The notes: generated by a model not told the origin, from the letters alone. A DNA stretch of 64,000 bases from Fagopyrum homotropicum (GCA_033239125.1 BSWB01000005.1:142906494-142970493); one strand, 5' to 3'. Counted from the first letter of the stretch, positions 23,883 to 37,200 are shown. Numbers and translations: made by a program.

Positions 23883-24449
23883 GATATGTACGAAGTTTTG
23901 GGAGTATTCTTAAGTATTTGTTCACGCATTCTTGTACACAAGTGCTAGAAAAGCGGGAAAAGAGAGCATGCCCCTATTCCCTTATTTTGAACAATTCATC
24001 TAGTACTACTTATTTTCTAGCAATCAAGCCCAGTAGCCTGGAAATAAAGAACACGACAGAAGTTAGTACAAGATTCTTTACACACTTCCCCTACAGTTAA
24101 AACATCCAGATATCCTCTTACAAAGATTTTGAACACTGGCCATATTGAGTAATAAGATAGCAAGCAAGACTGTACCGAAACAGTCAGCATTACCTAGGGA
24201 TGACACCACAGAATAATTATATAAATCTTCACATAGATGCTAAAAAGTAGATGGGAATTTTGTCACAAGTATTTAAGCGAAAAGCCAATTTCATGTGCAA
24301 TTAAAAAGAAGCAACTTCTCCAAAATGGGTAAGGATCACACCAGGTTCATCACTATGCAATTTTTTTAGTATATGAACATGCGAGTAATAAATTCATATT
24401 AGGATGTATGCATCTTCATTTTACCTGGTAGAGTCCCATACACGGAAAA
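23883..24449. other. Convergent intergenic region between the thaumatin-like and DUF639 genes
   Basis: This 0.57 kb must hold both 3' UTRs. A 90-codon frame at 23828-24100 overlaps the thaumatin exon out of frame and is not considered a gene. Confidence 0.5.
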
Positions 24450-27400
24450 TTAGTTAATTTTATGCTTGCTTTGAGTTCTTCCTAATGCCTTCTTTTCGTC
24501 TGTTTCCTTCATTGAATCTGTAGACCTGGTTTCATCACTTTCAAAGGGCAATATCATCACAGGTGCAGCATGGACAGCATCCCACCGGTCTTTTAGAATT
24601 TTCATGAATCTGGCTGCCATTTCCCTCCTAAAATCTAGCTCACGAGTGAATAGATCAAATATAATAAAAGCAAGAACATACTTCAGAGGGACAGTGAGAA
24701 GAATAATTCCAGCAGAAAGAAGGACCAGTGCAACCTCAGTTGTTATCTGAAAAGTAGAGAAAAACAGTCTTTAGCGTTTCCTATTTCTCGCAATATGGAT
24801 GCAAAAGATTGTAGATGATGCTATCGAGAAGGGAGGCAGGGGCCATAAATTGAACCAAATACAATTATTTACGGTATCAGTTCACTACAAAGCTTAACAC
24901 GGAAACTTCAAATAAGATTATATGAACGTAAAAGTTTAAAACAGATACAACATGCTAGACATCATATTTCTCATATGTGGGAGAGCTCAAAGTGATTCTT
25001 ATTTTTTAACATTTCCAAACATCAGATACCTGTTAAAGGATCTTTAAAATATTGTAATTAAGCATCAAAGATCCATTGGAAGAGTGAGAAGATCGGGACG
25101 AGGTTAATAAAAATAATATGTTACACATAAGTTGGTCTGAAAACATGCACTATTTAGGCTGGTATGGAGTAAAATTGATCATATAAAGTTGTAAATCTGG
25201 ACAAGCATACCTGAGGTTGGCCTGACAGGATGATAGTGCGCATTTTAAGTAGGGAGACATTTAGATTCTGAAGAAAATTCTCAGTATCACGCATGGCCTT
25301 TTTTATGGCTATGATCTGCTGAATAGTATTGGATGGAGGTTGGTCATGTATTGCAACTGTTTCTAGGGATCTTCTCAGGAGTCCTCGCTCCTTCAATCCC
25401 TTTAATGACAACATGACGACAGCTACTAGAATCAATGTTGTAGGAAGCACAAATGGAAGTAAATTTCTGAAGAAGCGTCAGGCAAAGAAGATTCAGCATC
25501 AAGAAAAATTCACTTTAGTGAAATAGAACACTAAATTATCATAGTAAGAACAATTATGAATACCTGAGTATAATTGTGTATGCTAAGCCAAGAAATGAGA
25601 GGGTAAGAACTGGCTCCTCCCACCGCCTAAGCTTATTAAAGTTCTGAGCAGCTATGGTGAACGGGAGTAGAAGTTCCTATAAGCAACATAAAATTCAGAG
25701 TTTTATCAACGCATTTTGAACCTAAAGAAGCATCACACTGAAAACTTCAACTTTATGGTTCATATTTGACCAAAAGAAATGACACTAACCTTAAACAAGT
25801 CAATGTTGGTAGGTATGCCTTCCAATTTAGCAGAATCAATTGTGGCCTGTGTTTGTTCCACAACTTGACATCTATATCTGCAAATCCTTGCTGCCTTTTC
25901 AATTACGGAAGAATCAGCTACAACAAGATGTTTACTTAATACCACTCCTCTTGTAGATACACTACGCCAAAAGGAGCGAGAATCGCGAGAAGCCCAAGAT
26001 GGAGATCTCATCCACTGTTTCAAGTAAACACTTCCATCCAAGTCATACACATGTGCAAGGGATTCCTCAGCATCAGCCACCTCTTGACTACCATGTTTGG
26101 TTGCCTTGAATGCCTTCACAGATTTTGAAATGAATGGTCCGCCCCAACAACTAAGTGCAACGGTTTGGCACACAATATCACCATACGGGGAATTTTGCAG
26201 ATATGAGAACTGAACAAGTTTACCGGGATCATCCAACAGCTTCCCCATAAACTGGAGAGATTGTAGTCTAGTAATACCATTAACAGCATTGACAATAGCT
26301 CTGTCATTCCCCTTGTGAGCGCCATATATGTTAGATACTAAAGGGTCACCATCTTCTGGTCCATACTCGCGGATGAAATTGTGAAGAGCAATAATTTCAC
26401 TGATGTATGCATGCCAGATATCTCGTCTCATTTCACCTCCAAGATCGATGAATTCCAACACCCAAGGTTTGGAGCTAACAGATTTATGAAGATACATTAG
26501 CAGGATTAACGGATTTCAGTGATACAAACAAGAATTACATGGTAGTTGATAACTTGATCTTTGACATGTGTCAGTGAGCCTCAAAATGAAAGCAAAGAAC
26601 ATAACCTTAGTCACAATCACTCCACTCAAACAATCAGAGTGTACAGCACATTTAGCATCAAAGCTTATACAAGACAGAGTATCTATGAGAAAACCTGGAT
26701 CAGAAGTACTTGTGTCAGATCAAAAGGAAGAGCAGATACACGAGTGGCTTCTCCAAAGAGTTCTTAAAAGGTTGTATGAGAAGTGAAGTAGGCTAAGATG
26801 GCAGTAAAAAAGGCTCGGAACTACAAAAGGCTAAGATGTCATTACGCTTTTGATAAAAAAAAACAAACAATAGTCTATGAAGCTAACCTAATGATATGTG
26901 ACATCTAAACATCAAATTCAGCAGCACGGTAGACAAAGGAAGATAAAAGGTAAAAAAATTGTTGCAGTTAGTTTTTCGGCTGGCTACCCTATAACAATAG
27001 TCTATGAAGCTACAGTACAAAAGAACGTCAGAAAGGCTTACTTTGCACCAGAAGAAACAGATACAGCTGAATCCAAAACCATAGACTCCAATGGTCCAGT
27101 TCTTTTCTTCTCTACCTTCGAACCATGTTCTGCAATATCCAATCGTCTACAGCTTTTCTTCCCGAATACGTTGACTGACTGAAAATTAGCAAGCAGCATA
27201 TCTTTAACCAAGATACTCAATCTAAACAAAGTGCTCTATTACTACTGAGATTTCTAACATACATATGCAAAATCAAACGGCTTCAGCAAGATATCAGTCA
27301 AGAAATGGAGTCTACTAATGCTGTAATATCGACCTTCCCCAAGTGTCTTGTTTGTGATTAGTGTTGGAGCAAGCACCAAATGGAAAAAGATGTTGGCAGT

Positions 27401-30400
27401 GCTATTATGGTCATCTTTTGTCCATTTATCATGAGCTGAGTGGTCTAAGAAGATGTCTTGTCCCTTATTTATGTACTTCTTTGAATGTATTGACATTTTC
27501 CACTTTATCTTTAATGTAAGGAGTATAAGGTAAAAGATAAGCAATCATAACTATCCATGTCAAAAAAGTCAAGTGACATGGGTCTGTTACTTATGTATAG
27601 GCTCGCCAACAAGTCTAGAGAAAAGTGCAGATTAAATTGTAAAATATGGTTCCCAGTGTTCACTAGAAGTTAGAAATTATAAGATTCCTCGGACAGGGAA
27701 AATTTATTCTAAAATACATATTTCCCTCCGTTGTTCTGTACTAATAAGACCGCCCATTATTTGCAGCCAGAAAATTGGATGAGAGTTATTCAGTAACTAG
27801 TAGTTAAGAGAGATCATATAGAGTTCAAGAAGCCATCATAGAACAAGAAAAAGGAGATCAGCAAACTATAGAGGAAAAGGAAGTATATTCTTTAATTATG
27901 TGTCTTTTAATGAGGGCAGAAGTCCTATAGAACCAATAAGAACTCCTATGATGCCAAGTAATATCTACTAAGGTCCGACATTACCTCGAAATAGAGTGCT
28001 CTGTCTGTCAATGACAGTTTTCCAGGCCAGGCCAACTTATCATCCCACAATAAAACAAGCTCCAATTTGTGAGAGCTAGTGCATAATACTCGCTCTGAGT
28101 GAAGATGTGAAGTTTCTGGAATCTTGAAGGATTTGATACTCTCATGAACTCTAAATCATGTGTGCAAATAATAATAGTAAAGAAAGTCAACAGCGGGATC
28201 AGATGTAATTGGTGAACAAACTTCGACAAACGAGAAAATTATTACAGTGAACAAATTGGATTGCAAGAGAAGATGCTTACTGCAGAAAATCATGAATATA
28301 TGAGGACCAAGCGCTAAAGGAAATGCCCCTTCCATCTCTAGCAAGAACCTTGAAAAGGTTATGTGCAGTTGGGCGATCAGCCACACCTGAAACAGTTGGT
28401 GCAATACGGACAAAAGCCTCCTCTCCCACAATCTTTGACTTTGTGAACAAACAAAACACATGTGTGATCACACATGACACTTAAAGAGTCAAAGTCATGC
28501 TGCAACAACTAACTTTAGAAATATAGAATGCCAGGAAGTATACAAGTGATGATAATGGAGATAGTATGACAAGAGCACAATGGAGTTGTGCACATAAACT
28601 TTACATGAAAACTGATGGCAAGTACATCGAGAGACCGTGAAGATGGGCAGCACAATTAGCTAAACTTTCTATATGGTGTATCATGCACAAATTTGAAGAC
28701 AGCAACAAATGACATTTACCATTATCTCCTTTAGAGAATCCTCTTCTGATGCAATACTATCATGTTCGTAAGGATTCTCCCAAGCAATCATTGTAATAAA
28801 TATCAGTTTCTGGAATATTGGGTCCTGTTTGAATTACAAATATGCAGAAAGAAAGTCAATATCTGCATTCAGAATTAGGTATTGAAACAGTACAAAAGTA
28901 AAGCTTCAACACATTTTTTTATTCTAGCAATTAAGGCAAGATTTATTTTCTGTTATTTACAAATTAAACACCACAGTAGATAATTGATGTGCCTGAAATA
29001 TTTTGTTGGTGATATTTCCAAAATATTTCTCATTCAAGTTGATTTGTAGTAAGGTCACCTAGTGCACAGTCTGTTGTTATGTAACTTCTTGTCATTAGTT
29101 TGTTAACCAAGTTGCAGTTTTCTATTTTTCATACACACTTGTAATTGGTGTTCTCTTAGCTATATGTAGAAGACACCCATGGACTTATAGACTAAAAATG
29201 ATGGATGATAAATTGACAACCGTGATTTAATACTTCTTTCTCAGTTATTCATTTTAAAATTTAACATAGAATTTTCTGGAGAGGCTGACGCAGTTTAGAA
29301 GGATGTGAGCAAAAAAGTCAGAATGAAAAGAAAAAATAGGTATTTCAAAATTTTCATTTCCACGACAGAAGAACAGAAAGAAGAAAGAACAAGGCCACAA
29401 ACCAACAGGACAATGAAGGAAAGAACTGAATCTGAAGAAATATCTTTAGCTGGTCTGCAAATAAATTATAAAAATATTAAAAGCAAAACAGCTCACAAAA
29501 ATAAGCAAGAATGAAGGACTCAAACCTTGAGATGAGAATGGATATCTGAATTATCCCTAGATAAGAACCTGAAGCAACAAAACTCCACCAAACTACGAAC
29601 ATCATTGTGCATTGGAGGAGGCACAATGGCTCGGAATATTTTCTGCATCTTCTTTGCTGACAATCCATTCATCCTGCATCATGAATGCATCCACATTACA
29701 ACAACCAACCCTACTCATTGAAATGATTAGTTCACAGGAAAGCACGGAGAACCTGGCATTATGGCATGCAAGACAAGAAATTGTGACAATTGATTTCCAC
29801 ATGCCATCATTTTTGCAGTAACCACCGAGGTTAAATTACAGATTATTAAATTATTCCCATTTTATTGACTCGTGGAAACTGGAATAGAACTTCAAATAAA
29901 GAAACAAATTCATCATTGTTTCTCTAACTGAGCATATCACATCCTGATATACATATCCTTAATACATACTCATTCTGCAACTGTGGTTACCCAACAAAAA
30001 TTGGCATTTTTCCCTTTGTCACAAGATTGATTTTACGCATTATTATACATTGCAGAACATCCTGACCAGATTTTAGCTATGGAATACACGGCGGACTCAA
30101 ACCAGACCAGCCCAAACCTAAATCTAGAATGACTTCTTCAAATATCTTCTGTGGTTTCTATTCTTTCATACTTAATCCACAACAATTCTATCAAAAAAAG
30201 CTACTCCACTGTGAGACAGGACATCACAACATGGAAATCAAGCATATGTTTTCACTATCAAATAGAACCTACACTTTTAGAAGTTAACACTTCTGCTTGG
30301 ACTGAAATTGGAGTATATTCTATAAATATCTCATACTCATCCAGGATGATATTAAGAGCTATTACAGTACATATTATTTATTTATTTGGTTTTCTTCATT

Positions 30401-31559
30401 AGATAGAAGCTATAATGATCTATATGCTGATGTTGAAAAGACAATGCTAAAAGGACCTAATTTACCTGCTGAACTGTTCAACTGAAATAATAGTGGCCAA
30501 AGACAGTTTGCCATTGGGAGTTACTCTCTGAATAGTCTGTTCCCTCACAAGTATGTCCTCATCATCATTTTGATCAGAATCTTTTTTTTCTGGGACTGCT
30601 TTTCCAGTTTTCACTAACGGGGATGTCACTTCATTTAGAAAGCTATGGGTCTTAGATAGAAGCAAATTCAGCCTTCCCTGTACAACATCTACCGGGAAAA
30701 GACATTCAATAGAATCAATACCATCATAATGTATTTGCATCTCATTCATGGTTAACATCATCAAGTGCATCGTCAACGTGATTGAGTTAAAAAAAAAATC
30801 TGTTAATGATTCTATAAAATTTGCAGATTCTAATGATAGAAATAGAGGCAAAACTATGAATCGTTTTAGAAAAATGAAATGTCATGCCATACATGGAAGG
30901 ACGAGATATCAATTAGCAAGACCTCTTCAGTTTTTCTAATCCAGTTTTATCTAATTACGACACAGTCCTTATATCAATACAAAGAAAACAACAAACTAAT
31001 GCAATTCAAGCGACAAGTATTCTATTGTTTCACAAAGACAAGGTTCCATTGTTCCTCCCCCTTCTGATCATTTCCAAATTTATCACATAATCCAAACTCA
31101 CACTTTCTTTACTCTTTTTAGCATGAAATCATTCAAGTGCGGATTTGAATTTCATAATAGAGCTTACAAAGTATCCAGGTGGAAATTGAGTAAGAACGCG
31201 CGGGAAACAAAAGAAGATTTTCCAGAATATAATGAATTGTTTAATCTCTAGCCACCTGAATTCATCAATTTTGACTTTACAACCACTCTTATAAACTATT
31301 TTAAGCGACTACTTTGTACGTTAGGTATGTTTGACCAAATAAAATAAGACAGATAAATTTATTAAGGTTGAAAATGAGATTAAGATAAGAACTCACTGGG
31401 ATCGATATCCTTAAGATTTAACTTGTCAGTCAAGGATTTGCCTCCAGGTAACTTGAACGAAAACTTCCTTTCCGAAGGATCACTTGCCGAGAATCGGATA
31501 TTGCTACTCTGAAACTGCAAAATCGGCTGTCTGTTCACCTGCAGCACTTTGAGTTGCAT
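24450..31559 (-). CDS. DUF639 family membrane protein, 11 exons, 816 aa
   Basis: Exons, 5' to 3': 31559-31397, 30688-30466, 29673-29526, 28824-28720, 28438-28281, 28150-27985, 27178-27042, 26474-25790, 25676-25564, 25466-25211, 24746-24450. Every intron is GT-AG and phases close to one 2,451-nt frame. Landmarks: VVQGRLNLLLSKTHSFL (exon 2), IVPPPMHNDVRSLVEFCCF (3), AWENPYEHDSI (4), LAWPGKLSLTDRALYFE (6), WVLEFIDLGGEMRRD (8). The C-terminus has three or four membrane segments near residues 618-632, 634-652 and 723-751. From memory this matches Arabidopsis At1g71240-type proteins in order and length. The biochemical role is unknown; plastid or other membrane location would be a guess. The least certain boundary is the acceptor at 26474. 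No upstream in-frame ATG is needed. Confidence 0.9.
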
Positions 31560-32141
31560 CTCTTACGCTCTCTCTGATGAACTTGTCCTTCGTCTACCTT
31601 CTTGCTTCTTCTTCGTTTGGTCGCTTCCTTCTTCGTTTTTCTTCTTTCACTTTGGCCCTTTCCCCAAAGAGAAAGCGACGTGAGTTTTTTTGGTGAGAAA
31701 AGAGACGTGAATTGGCTGTAGAAGTCCAATTTGTGTGGACAATAAACATGTTACACGGTATTAATATTTGGATTTCTCAATATATTTCACTTTTTTTATA
31801 ATAAAGTAGAAACATGTTGCACGTTACATAATTAGCTTTTCAATATATTTTTATTTAATTATCCAAAAAGTTGAATTACATATGAATTTCAGTTGTTAGA
31901 TTTATCGATATGAAAAAATTCCTAACTTCTTTTTTTGGTAGCGACATTTCCACTTTCATTGAAATAATAGCATTAATCAAGGCGGAGTTATGGAAAATCT
32001 TATTTGGTTTGTAATATATGTTTTAAAACTTTAATTTAAAACTTTTTCTTATATAAAATATAGTAATATATATATACAAATTGGGTTTTAATATGTCACA
32101 TGTTTTAGATTCCTAACAGTACAAGTGAGCCAATATATTTA
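31560..32141. other. Upstream region of the DUF639 gene
   Basis: 31560-31700 is rich in CTTCTT motifs on the plus strand and probably holds the 5' UTR and start of transcription. The rest is AT-rich and contains nothing I recognise. Confidence 0.4.
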
Positions 32142-32432
32142 GGGCCCGTTTGGTTTAAACTCCGAAAACGGAAACGGAATGGAAAAGAATCTAGTCCAAA
32201 TGTGCACTTTGTTCATGGATAATTTTGGAATCATTCATTGTCATTTCATTTAAAATGCACTTGATTCTTCCAATTTTATTACCCTATAGGGTATCAAAAG
32301 TAATCAAAATAGAGGGAAGCAAATGCATTTTGCATGACACCACAAGGAAGGATTCCAAAAACTTTCATAAACAATGGTATACGTATTGACTAAATTCGTT
32401 TCCATTCTGTTTCCGTTTCCGGAAACGGGCCC
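32142..32432. mobile_element. Tourist-like foldback MITE, family copy 3
   Basis: A 291-bp element from GGGCCCGTTTGGTT to GGAAACGGGCCC, with TTA on both sides (32139-32141 and 32433-32435). Its interior matches copies 1 and 2, including the paired ATTCATTGTC / CACAAGGAAGG blocks. It lies about 0.6 kb upstream of the DUF639 start. Confidence 0.85.
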
Positions 32433-32570
32433 TTATTAGATAGATATGTCGGATCGGACTTTACATCATTTATAAATATTAATTGGGTTAAAATTCAAAC
32501 GGGCCCTTATTAGATAGATATGTCGGATCGGACTTTACATCATTTATAAATATTAATTGGGTTAAAATTT
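32423..32570. repeat. 74-bp tandem duplication that includes the MITE right end
   Basis: Units 32423-32496 and 32497-32570 agree at 73 of 74 positions by eye. Each unit contains the last 10 bp of the MITE (AAACGGGCCC), the TTA and about 60 bp of flank. Confidence 0.95.
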
Positions 32571-32936
32571 CATTTATGTTAGCGAACCTTGATCAAAATA
32601 CTACAAAACATTAGTGTTTTGTCCTTAACAAACACAACATTGGTCATTAATCGGAAAAATCGAAAATACATTTACGTGATGTTTTGAAACTACGTACCCA
32701 CAAACTCTCAAAAGATAAAAATAATCAAGAAAAAATGGATTAAACATCAATAATGATTTTATCAAATTTAATATGAAAGTTGATTTTAAATTACCAAATC
32801 AAATTATCCATACGAAACTAGTGATAGTGACTATCTTACAACTTATATCACTACTTTTTTCACTTTAAGAGTTCAGTTTTTTTCATGTAACGCTTACTAA
32901 CTTTTGTTAGGATAATTAATATTTTCAAAATAAAGT
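32571..32936. other. AT-rich spacer
   Basis: Nothing recognised. Confidence 0.5.
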
Positions 32937-33266
32937 GTGGTAGTGGAAGTATCTGGAGATTATCTTTATATTTTTAGCTTAATCAAGAATGAGGTAGACG
33001 TTATGTACCCTCTTTTTAGCCTACTGATGAGATACCACGACTTTTTAGTACGAGACTGTGTTGTTCGTCTTGGTCATAGATTTAGAGAAGGAAATAGGGT
33101 GACTCTTGTCAATCATGATTTTAGCCTTAATATAGGTTACCTATTTTGGATGATCCGCCAATATGCATAGACTTGTGTGTGAGGACGCTCGTGGTGTTTC
33201 TTTTCCACGTTAGACTTGTTTGTAACCTTTTCTTTAATTTGGAGTTTCACTTATCCCAAAAAAAAA
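32937..33266 (+). mobile_element. 5'-truncated LINE 3' end (RNase H tail plus poly(A))
   Basis: The plus frame from 32937 reads ...VVRLGHRFREGNRV and then, after a few residues, LNIGYLFW before a stop. This resembles the HxxREGNxxAD tail of the RNase H domain at the end of plant L1-type LINEs. The stretch ends about 90 bp later in a short A-run (33258-33266), as expected for a truncated insertion. No flanking duplication was found. Confidence 0.5.
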
Positions 33267-33914
33267 CATTCGAATAAAAATACAGAAATATTGGTAGCTC
33301 AGTGGTCTCTAGATTAGACTAGTTTAATCAAGACAGTTTTTTTTTTTTTTTTTGTAAGTTTAATCACGATAGTGCTTTATGAGTATCTTAATCAAGATTA
33401 ATCTAGATTAATGTGCAATACTTGTATCTAGATTTTTGTGAACGTTCGGTTGTTTGTGTATTGTGAATCAACGGACATTGCATCCATATAAATAGATGTA
33501 GCGGGCTATTGTAATGTAATGAAAGGGTAAGTTCGATCAAAGGCAATGCAAACAATGAGGTCTATTAGTGTGCGAGTGCATAACAAATTACTCTTTTATA
33601 CATACTTGTGGGTCGATAATGCGAGTTTTCCTCAACAACTTTTTTATTAATAAGTGTTTTAAAATGTATTGCAATCCTTTCTTTATGACTTATATATATA
33701 AAATAAAAATAAGTACAGAATTCCCTAAAAATATATATATTTTGACAAACAACGATTTTCAATCAAATCACAACCATATCTTACATTACAAGGTTTTTAA
33801 TATTACATCAAACAACAATATAATATAGATCGGTCAATAGAATTATACAGACCGATTGAGTAGAGATCCAAATACACAAAATTTTTGGAGTTGTTCACAA
33901 CTTATTCTTCATTC
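33267..33914. other. Spacer downstream of the KCS gene
   Basis: AT-rich. A GGTAGCTCAGTGGTCTC string near 33292 resembles a tRNA A box but has no B box. 33480-33530 (TATAAATAGATGT, then GTAATGTAATGAAAG) resembles part of an LTR, but no ends are visible. Confidence 0.4.
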
Positions 33915-36287
33915 TTACAATAACTCAAAGAAATTAGAGGTATTAGTAGATGATAATTCTCCTTGACTAACCTTGTTCAAGTCAACAGGGAACATATCAA
34001 TCTCATCCATCCACGGGTTCACCTTCTCACACCCTTCAACATCCTTCATGGCTTTCCAAACCACACTAACACACTTGAACCCGGACCCGAACGCGATTTG
34101 CCACGCCGTATGCCCCTTCTTAACCCGACCCTTCGCCTCCTCGTACCCCAACCCGTACCAAACCGAACTACTCGAGGTGTTCCCGAATCGATATAGCGTC
34201 ATCCTCGACGCCTCCATATCCGAAGCCTTAAACCCTAAAACCCTCTCGACGGAGTCGATCACGGGCTTTCCTCCTACGTGGGTTATGAAATGATCGACTG
34301 CATGGCTGAATTTGGGGACGTAGGGTGTTTTTGATTGGGCCACGTGGAGCTTTCTTGCAAGGGAGTTGATGACGTAGCGGAATTGCTCGGTGACAGGTAG
34401 GATTGTGGGCCCTAAGGTGATGAGGTTCGCCTTAACGACGGCTGATGCCTCGACTATTAAGTCTTTGATTGCGGATACGCCTCGTATGCCTTGTGAGTCC
34501 TCTTCTTGGAAGATGCATTTGTATGAGACGTCGGATCTCGTGGTGTTTGTCCTGACGGCTGTTAGTAGACGGTACTTGGCCACGTCACGGTCTACGTCAC
34601 GGTTGGAGAGGAGGATTGCTGCGCCGCCGACACGGAAGAAGCAGTTGGTTCCGAGCTTTGATCGGTCGTTGCCGAAGTATATGTTCTGTGTGACGTTCTC
34701 GGTGCTCACCACTAAGGCATAAGCGTTCTTATGGACCTGATACAAACATATTTCAAATTAAAAAATGGATCGTGATTTTAAGATATGATCGATCTTTATG
34801 GGCCTTTTAAATCTAATTATAAAATCAAACGCTATGATTGTACAAATTCATTAAATAAAAAATGGAGCCCTAGAAATTTATTGCGTAGGGTTCTTCTATA
34901 TTAGGAGAAATTGTAAATGACAAGAGAAATAACAAAACTACTATACGATATTGCTTGTTCAAATCCAGGTAGTTCGGCCCGAAAAAACGGGTGCGTATGA
35001 ACATGGGAACAAGCCCGACCCGACAGTCCGGGTAAAAAAAATAAATATAAAAATATTGTATTATAATTATTATAAATATTAAGTATTAATAAAAAAATAT
35101 TATAATTATAATATATTTTACATAAAATATCTTACATATAATTTATTTTTAAAAAAATTAAATTAAAAACATATTTTTAAAAATTTTTTAAAAACAAGTA
35201 CTCGCAAGCCCGGTGGGTACGACACCCATCCCAAACCCTTATATAGGCTTATTTGTAATTAATTGTTCGTTAAATTCAAAATTATCGAACATCGAATTTA
35301 AGTCTAGATTTTTTACTGGGTTGAGACTTTAAATTCCCCTTATTTATTTTAAATTAATATTTTTGATTTTTTTTATTGATTTAAGTCTAGTTTTTTTTTT
35401 GTAAGATAATAATTTCTTATATGTAGTAATGGTTTCTAAAGTTGGTATTGTTCTTTTGTTGACAAGAAATAATATTATTTTTGGCCATTCAATTAATCTA
35501 TTGATAATAAGTTTTAAAATTTGAAAATGTATTGATAGTCTTGCAATATAAGATTTTAGTTGCTCGACATAATTTTTCCTTATCAATATTACCTATAACA
35601 TTAATATATTGTTTTACGAAGTACTGAATAAAATTATACATAGTATAAAAAAATAATGATAAACTAATTAATATTTAATAAAAAAAAAAACTATACCTGT
35701 AGTAAGTCGTTGGCCATATGAATCGAAGCAAGTCCAGCACTACACCCCATACCAGAAAGATTATAACACTTAACATCATCCTTCATCTTATACCTATTCA
35801 CCACCATAGAGCACAACGAAGGCAAAGGGTTAAACAAGCTACAATTCACCACCAATATACCCACCTCCTCCGCCTTCACCCCCGTCTTCTCCAACAACCT
35901 ACCAACCGCCCCGAAAACCGCCTCCTCAGCCTCCTCCTTGGCCGCGGCCAAGTCAACGCTCGGTGGTTGCATCATGATCCCCGTGGACACATGCGTCGAC
36001 TGCCCTAGCCCGGATCGACGAGCTATCTTCTCCATGAGTTGTAGGGATTCTTCTTTGATGTTAGGGTAATATGTTCTTAGGATGTTTAGAAATAACGGCG
36101 TCGGTATTTTTTGGGTCTCGTTTGGTTTGTGACATGCAAAATCTACTAAATATACTTCCCTTGATTTGTATTTGGTTAAAATCTTTCTTAGAAAGATCAT
36201 CAACAAGGGTAGTAGTAGTAGTGGTGGTGGTATTATGGTACCTAAATTAGTACGGAAATTCATGTAAAACGACGTCGATGTGACCAT
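33915..36287 (-). CDS. 3-ketoacyl-CoA synthase (FAE1/KCS type), 2 exons, 470 aa
   Basis: KCS condenses malonyl-CoA with a fatty acyl-CoA, the first step of very-long-chain fatty acid elongation at the ER, feeding waxes, suberin and sphingolipids. Exons: 36287-35697 and 34736-33915; one GT-AG intron of 960 bp, phase 0. Residues 15-34 form one hydrophobic segment, where most KCS have two. The FAE1/CUT1 domain follows (YLVDFACHKP). The catalytic triad is present: Cys182 (SGMGCSAG), His350 (HFITHVGG), Asn383 (RFGNTSSSS), with exactly the spacing of FAE1 Cys223/His391/Asn424. At the positions of FAE1 His302 and His420 this protein has Asn261 and Tyr379. The C-terminus ends NPWMDEID plus a short Ser/Asn-rich tail. 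The intron holds a GGCCCG-type repeat. I cannot assign a specific KCS number. Confidence 0.93.
34970..35230. repeat. AT-rich repeat with GCCCGACCCG-type ends, inside the KCS intron
   Basis: GC-rich edge blocks (GGCCCG..., AAGCCCGACCCGAC at the left; GCAAGCCCGGTGGGTACG at the right) enclose nearly pure A/T sequence. The words resemble those at 6545-6970. It is possibly a decayed transposon. Confidence 0.4.
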
Positions 36288-36350
36288 TGTGTACGTAGTG
36301 TAAAAGAGAAGGGCTCTTGAAGTGTAGTTTATTTAGGTCTTGTAAACATG

Positions 36351-36364
36351 TTATATATATATAC
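36351..36364 (-). promoter_or_regulatory. Candidate TATA box of the KCS gene
   Basis: A TATATATATATAA run lies about 65-75 bp upstream of the KCS ATG. The spacing implies a short 5' UTR. The run could also be a simple repeat without promoter function. Confidence 0.45.
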
Positions 36365-36464
36365 ACACACGAGAGAGAAATTGGGGGAAATAGGAGAAGG
36401 GACGTGTTATACTATTATATACACGGAACTTAAATTCACAAGGGCGAAAAGCAATCGCAAGGTG

Positions 36465-36690
36465 TCGGCGAATGGCGCTAGCGCCTTTTTTTTATAACAC
36501 TGCGCGCCGGAGCCATCAGCCGGCGCCCAAAATTTTTTATTTTTTTTGGAACCTTGAAGTAAAGAATCAGTTTTTTCGAAAAAAAATTTTTTATCTGGGC
36601 ACCGGCGCCATCATCCCGCGCCCAAAATTAAAAAAAATAATATTTGGACGCCGGCTGATGGCCCCGGCGCCCACTGAGCGCTGCCAGATT
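36465..36690. repeat. GC-rich block with three CCGGCGCCC-type repeats upstream of KCS
   Basis: Three imperfect units occur (around 36505, 36598 and 36650). Each pairs a CGCCGG/CACCGG motif and GCCATCA or its complement with GGCGCCCAAAATT. The third is inverted, so the block can fold back. Its base composition differs sharply from the flanks. The 90-codon frame at 36472 follows the repeat and is not a gene. Confidence 0.5.
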
Positions 36691-37200
36691 AAGATTAAAT
36701 TTAACGTTAGTAATTCAAACTCGGTGTATTTAGCTTTTTCGTAGGAGAAAATAGAAGTTGCAATTAGTGCAACTATCAACTACTAACTATATCCTTAAAT
36801 GCATCTAATCTAAATCTTTACTATATTTGAGTTGTTCAAAATAATAATACATATTGAAATATTACTTTATTTAATGGTTTCTAGAATCAATTGGTCAATG
36901 AGTTTCAAGTATAGTGTACAATATGTCTTAGTCGAGCATTTGTTTGACAGCGTCTTCTTTGATCAGCCGCCTTAATAATTTGCATTCGATTTTAAATAAA
37001 TCCATCTTGAGTTGATAAGTCCAATTTGATCCTACGTTTTCAAATGTAAGTTTACAAGTTTCCCTTAAAAATTCCTTAGCGTTAAATTTTTGTTTATCTG
37101 TATTGAGACGTTAGACGCGGAGGGTACACGTCAAGTGAACCACACACGTAAGTATCGGTGGTTTCTTCTTAAAGTTATATGGGTTCCGCATCTCATTTTT
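36691..37200. other. Spacer
   Basis: AT-rich. A short piece near 37080-37145 (ACGCGGAGGGTACACG...) resembles sequence beside the dispersed repeat at 52.2 kb. Confidence 0.4.

Noticed and set aside
33288..33320. tRNA-like GGTAGCTCAGTGGT string
   Set aside because: No B box or acceptor stem follows; not enough for a tRNA or SINE call.
36472..36744. 90-codon plus frame
   Set aside because: Follows the CCGGCGCCC repeat units and poly-A/T tracts; no protein resemblance.
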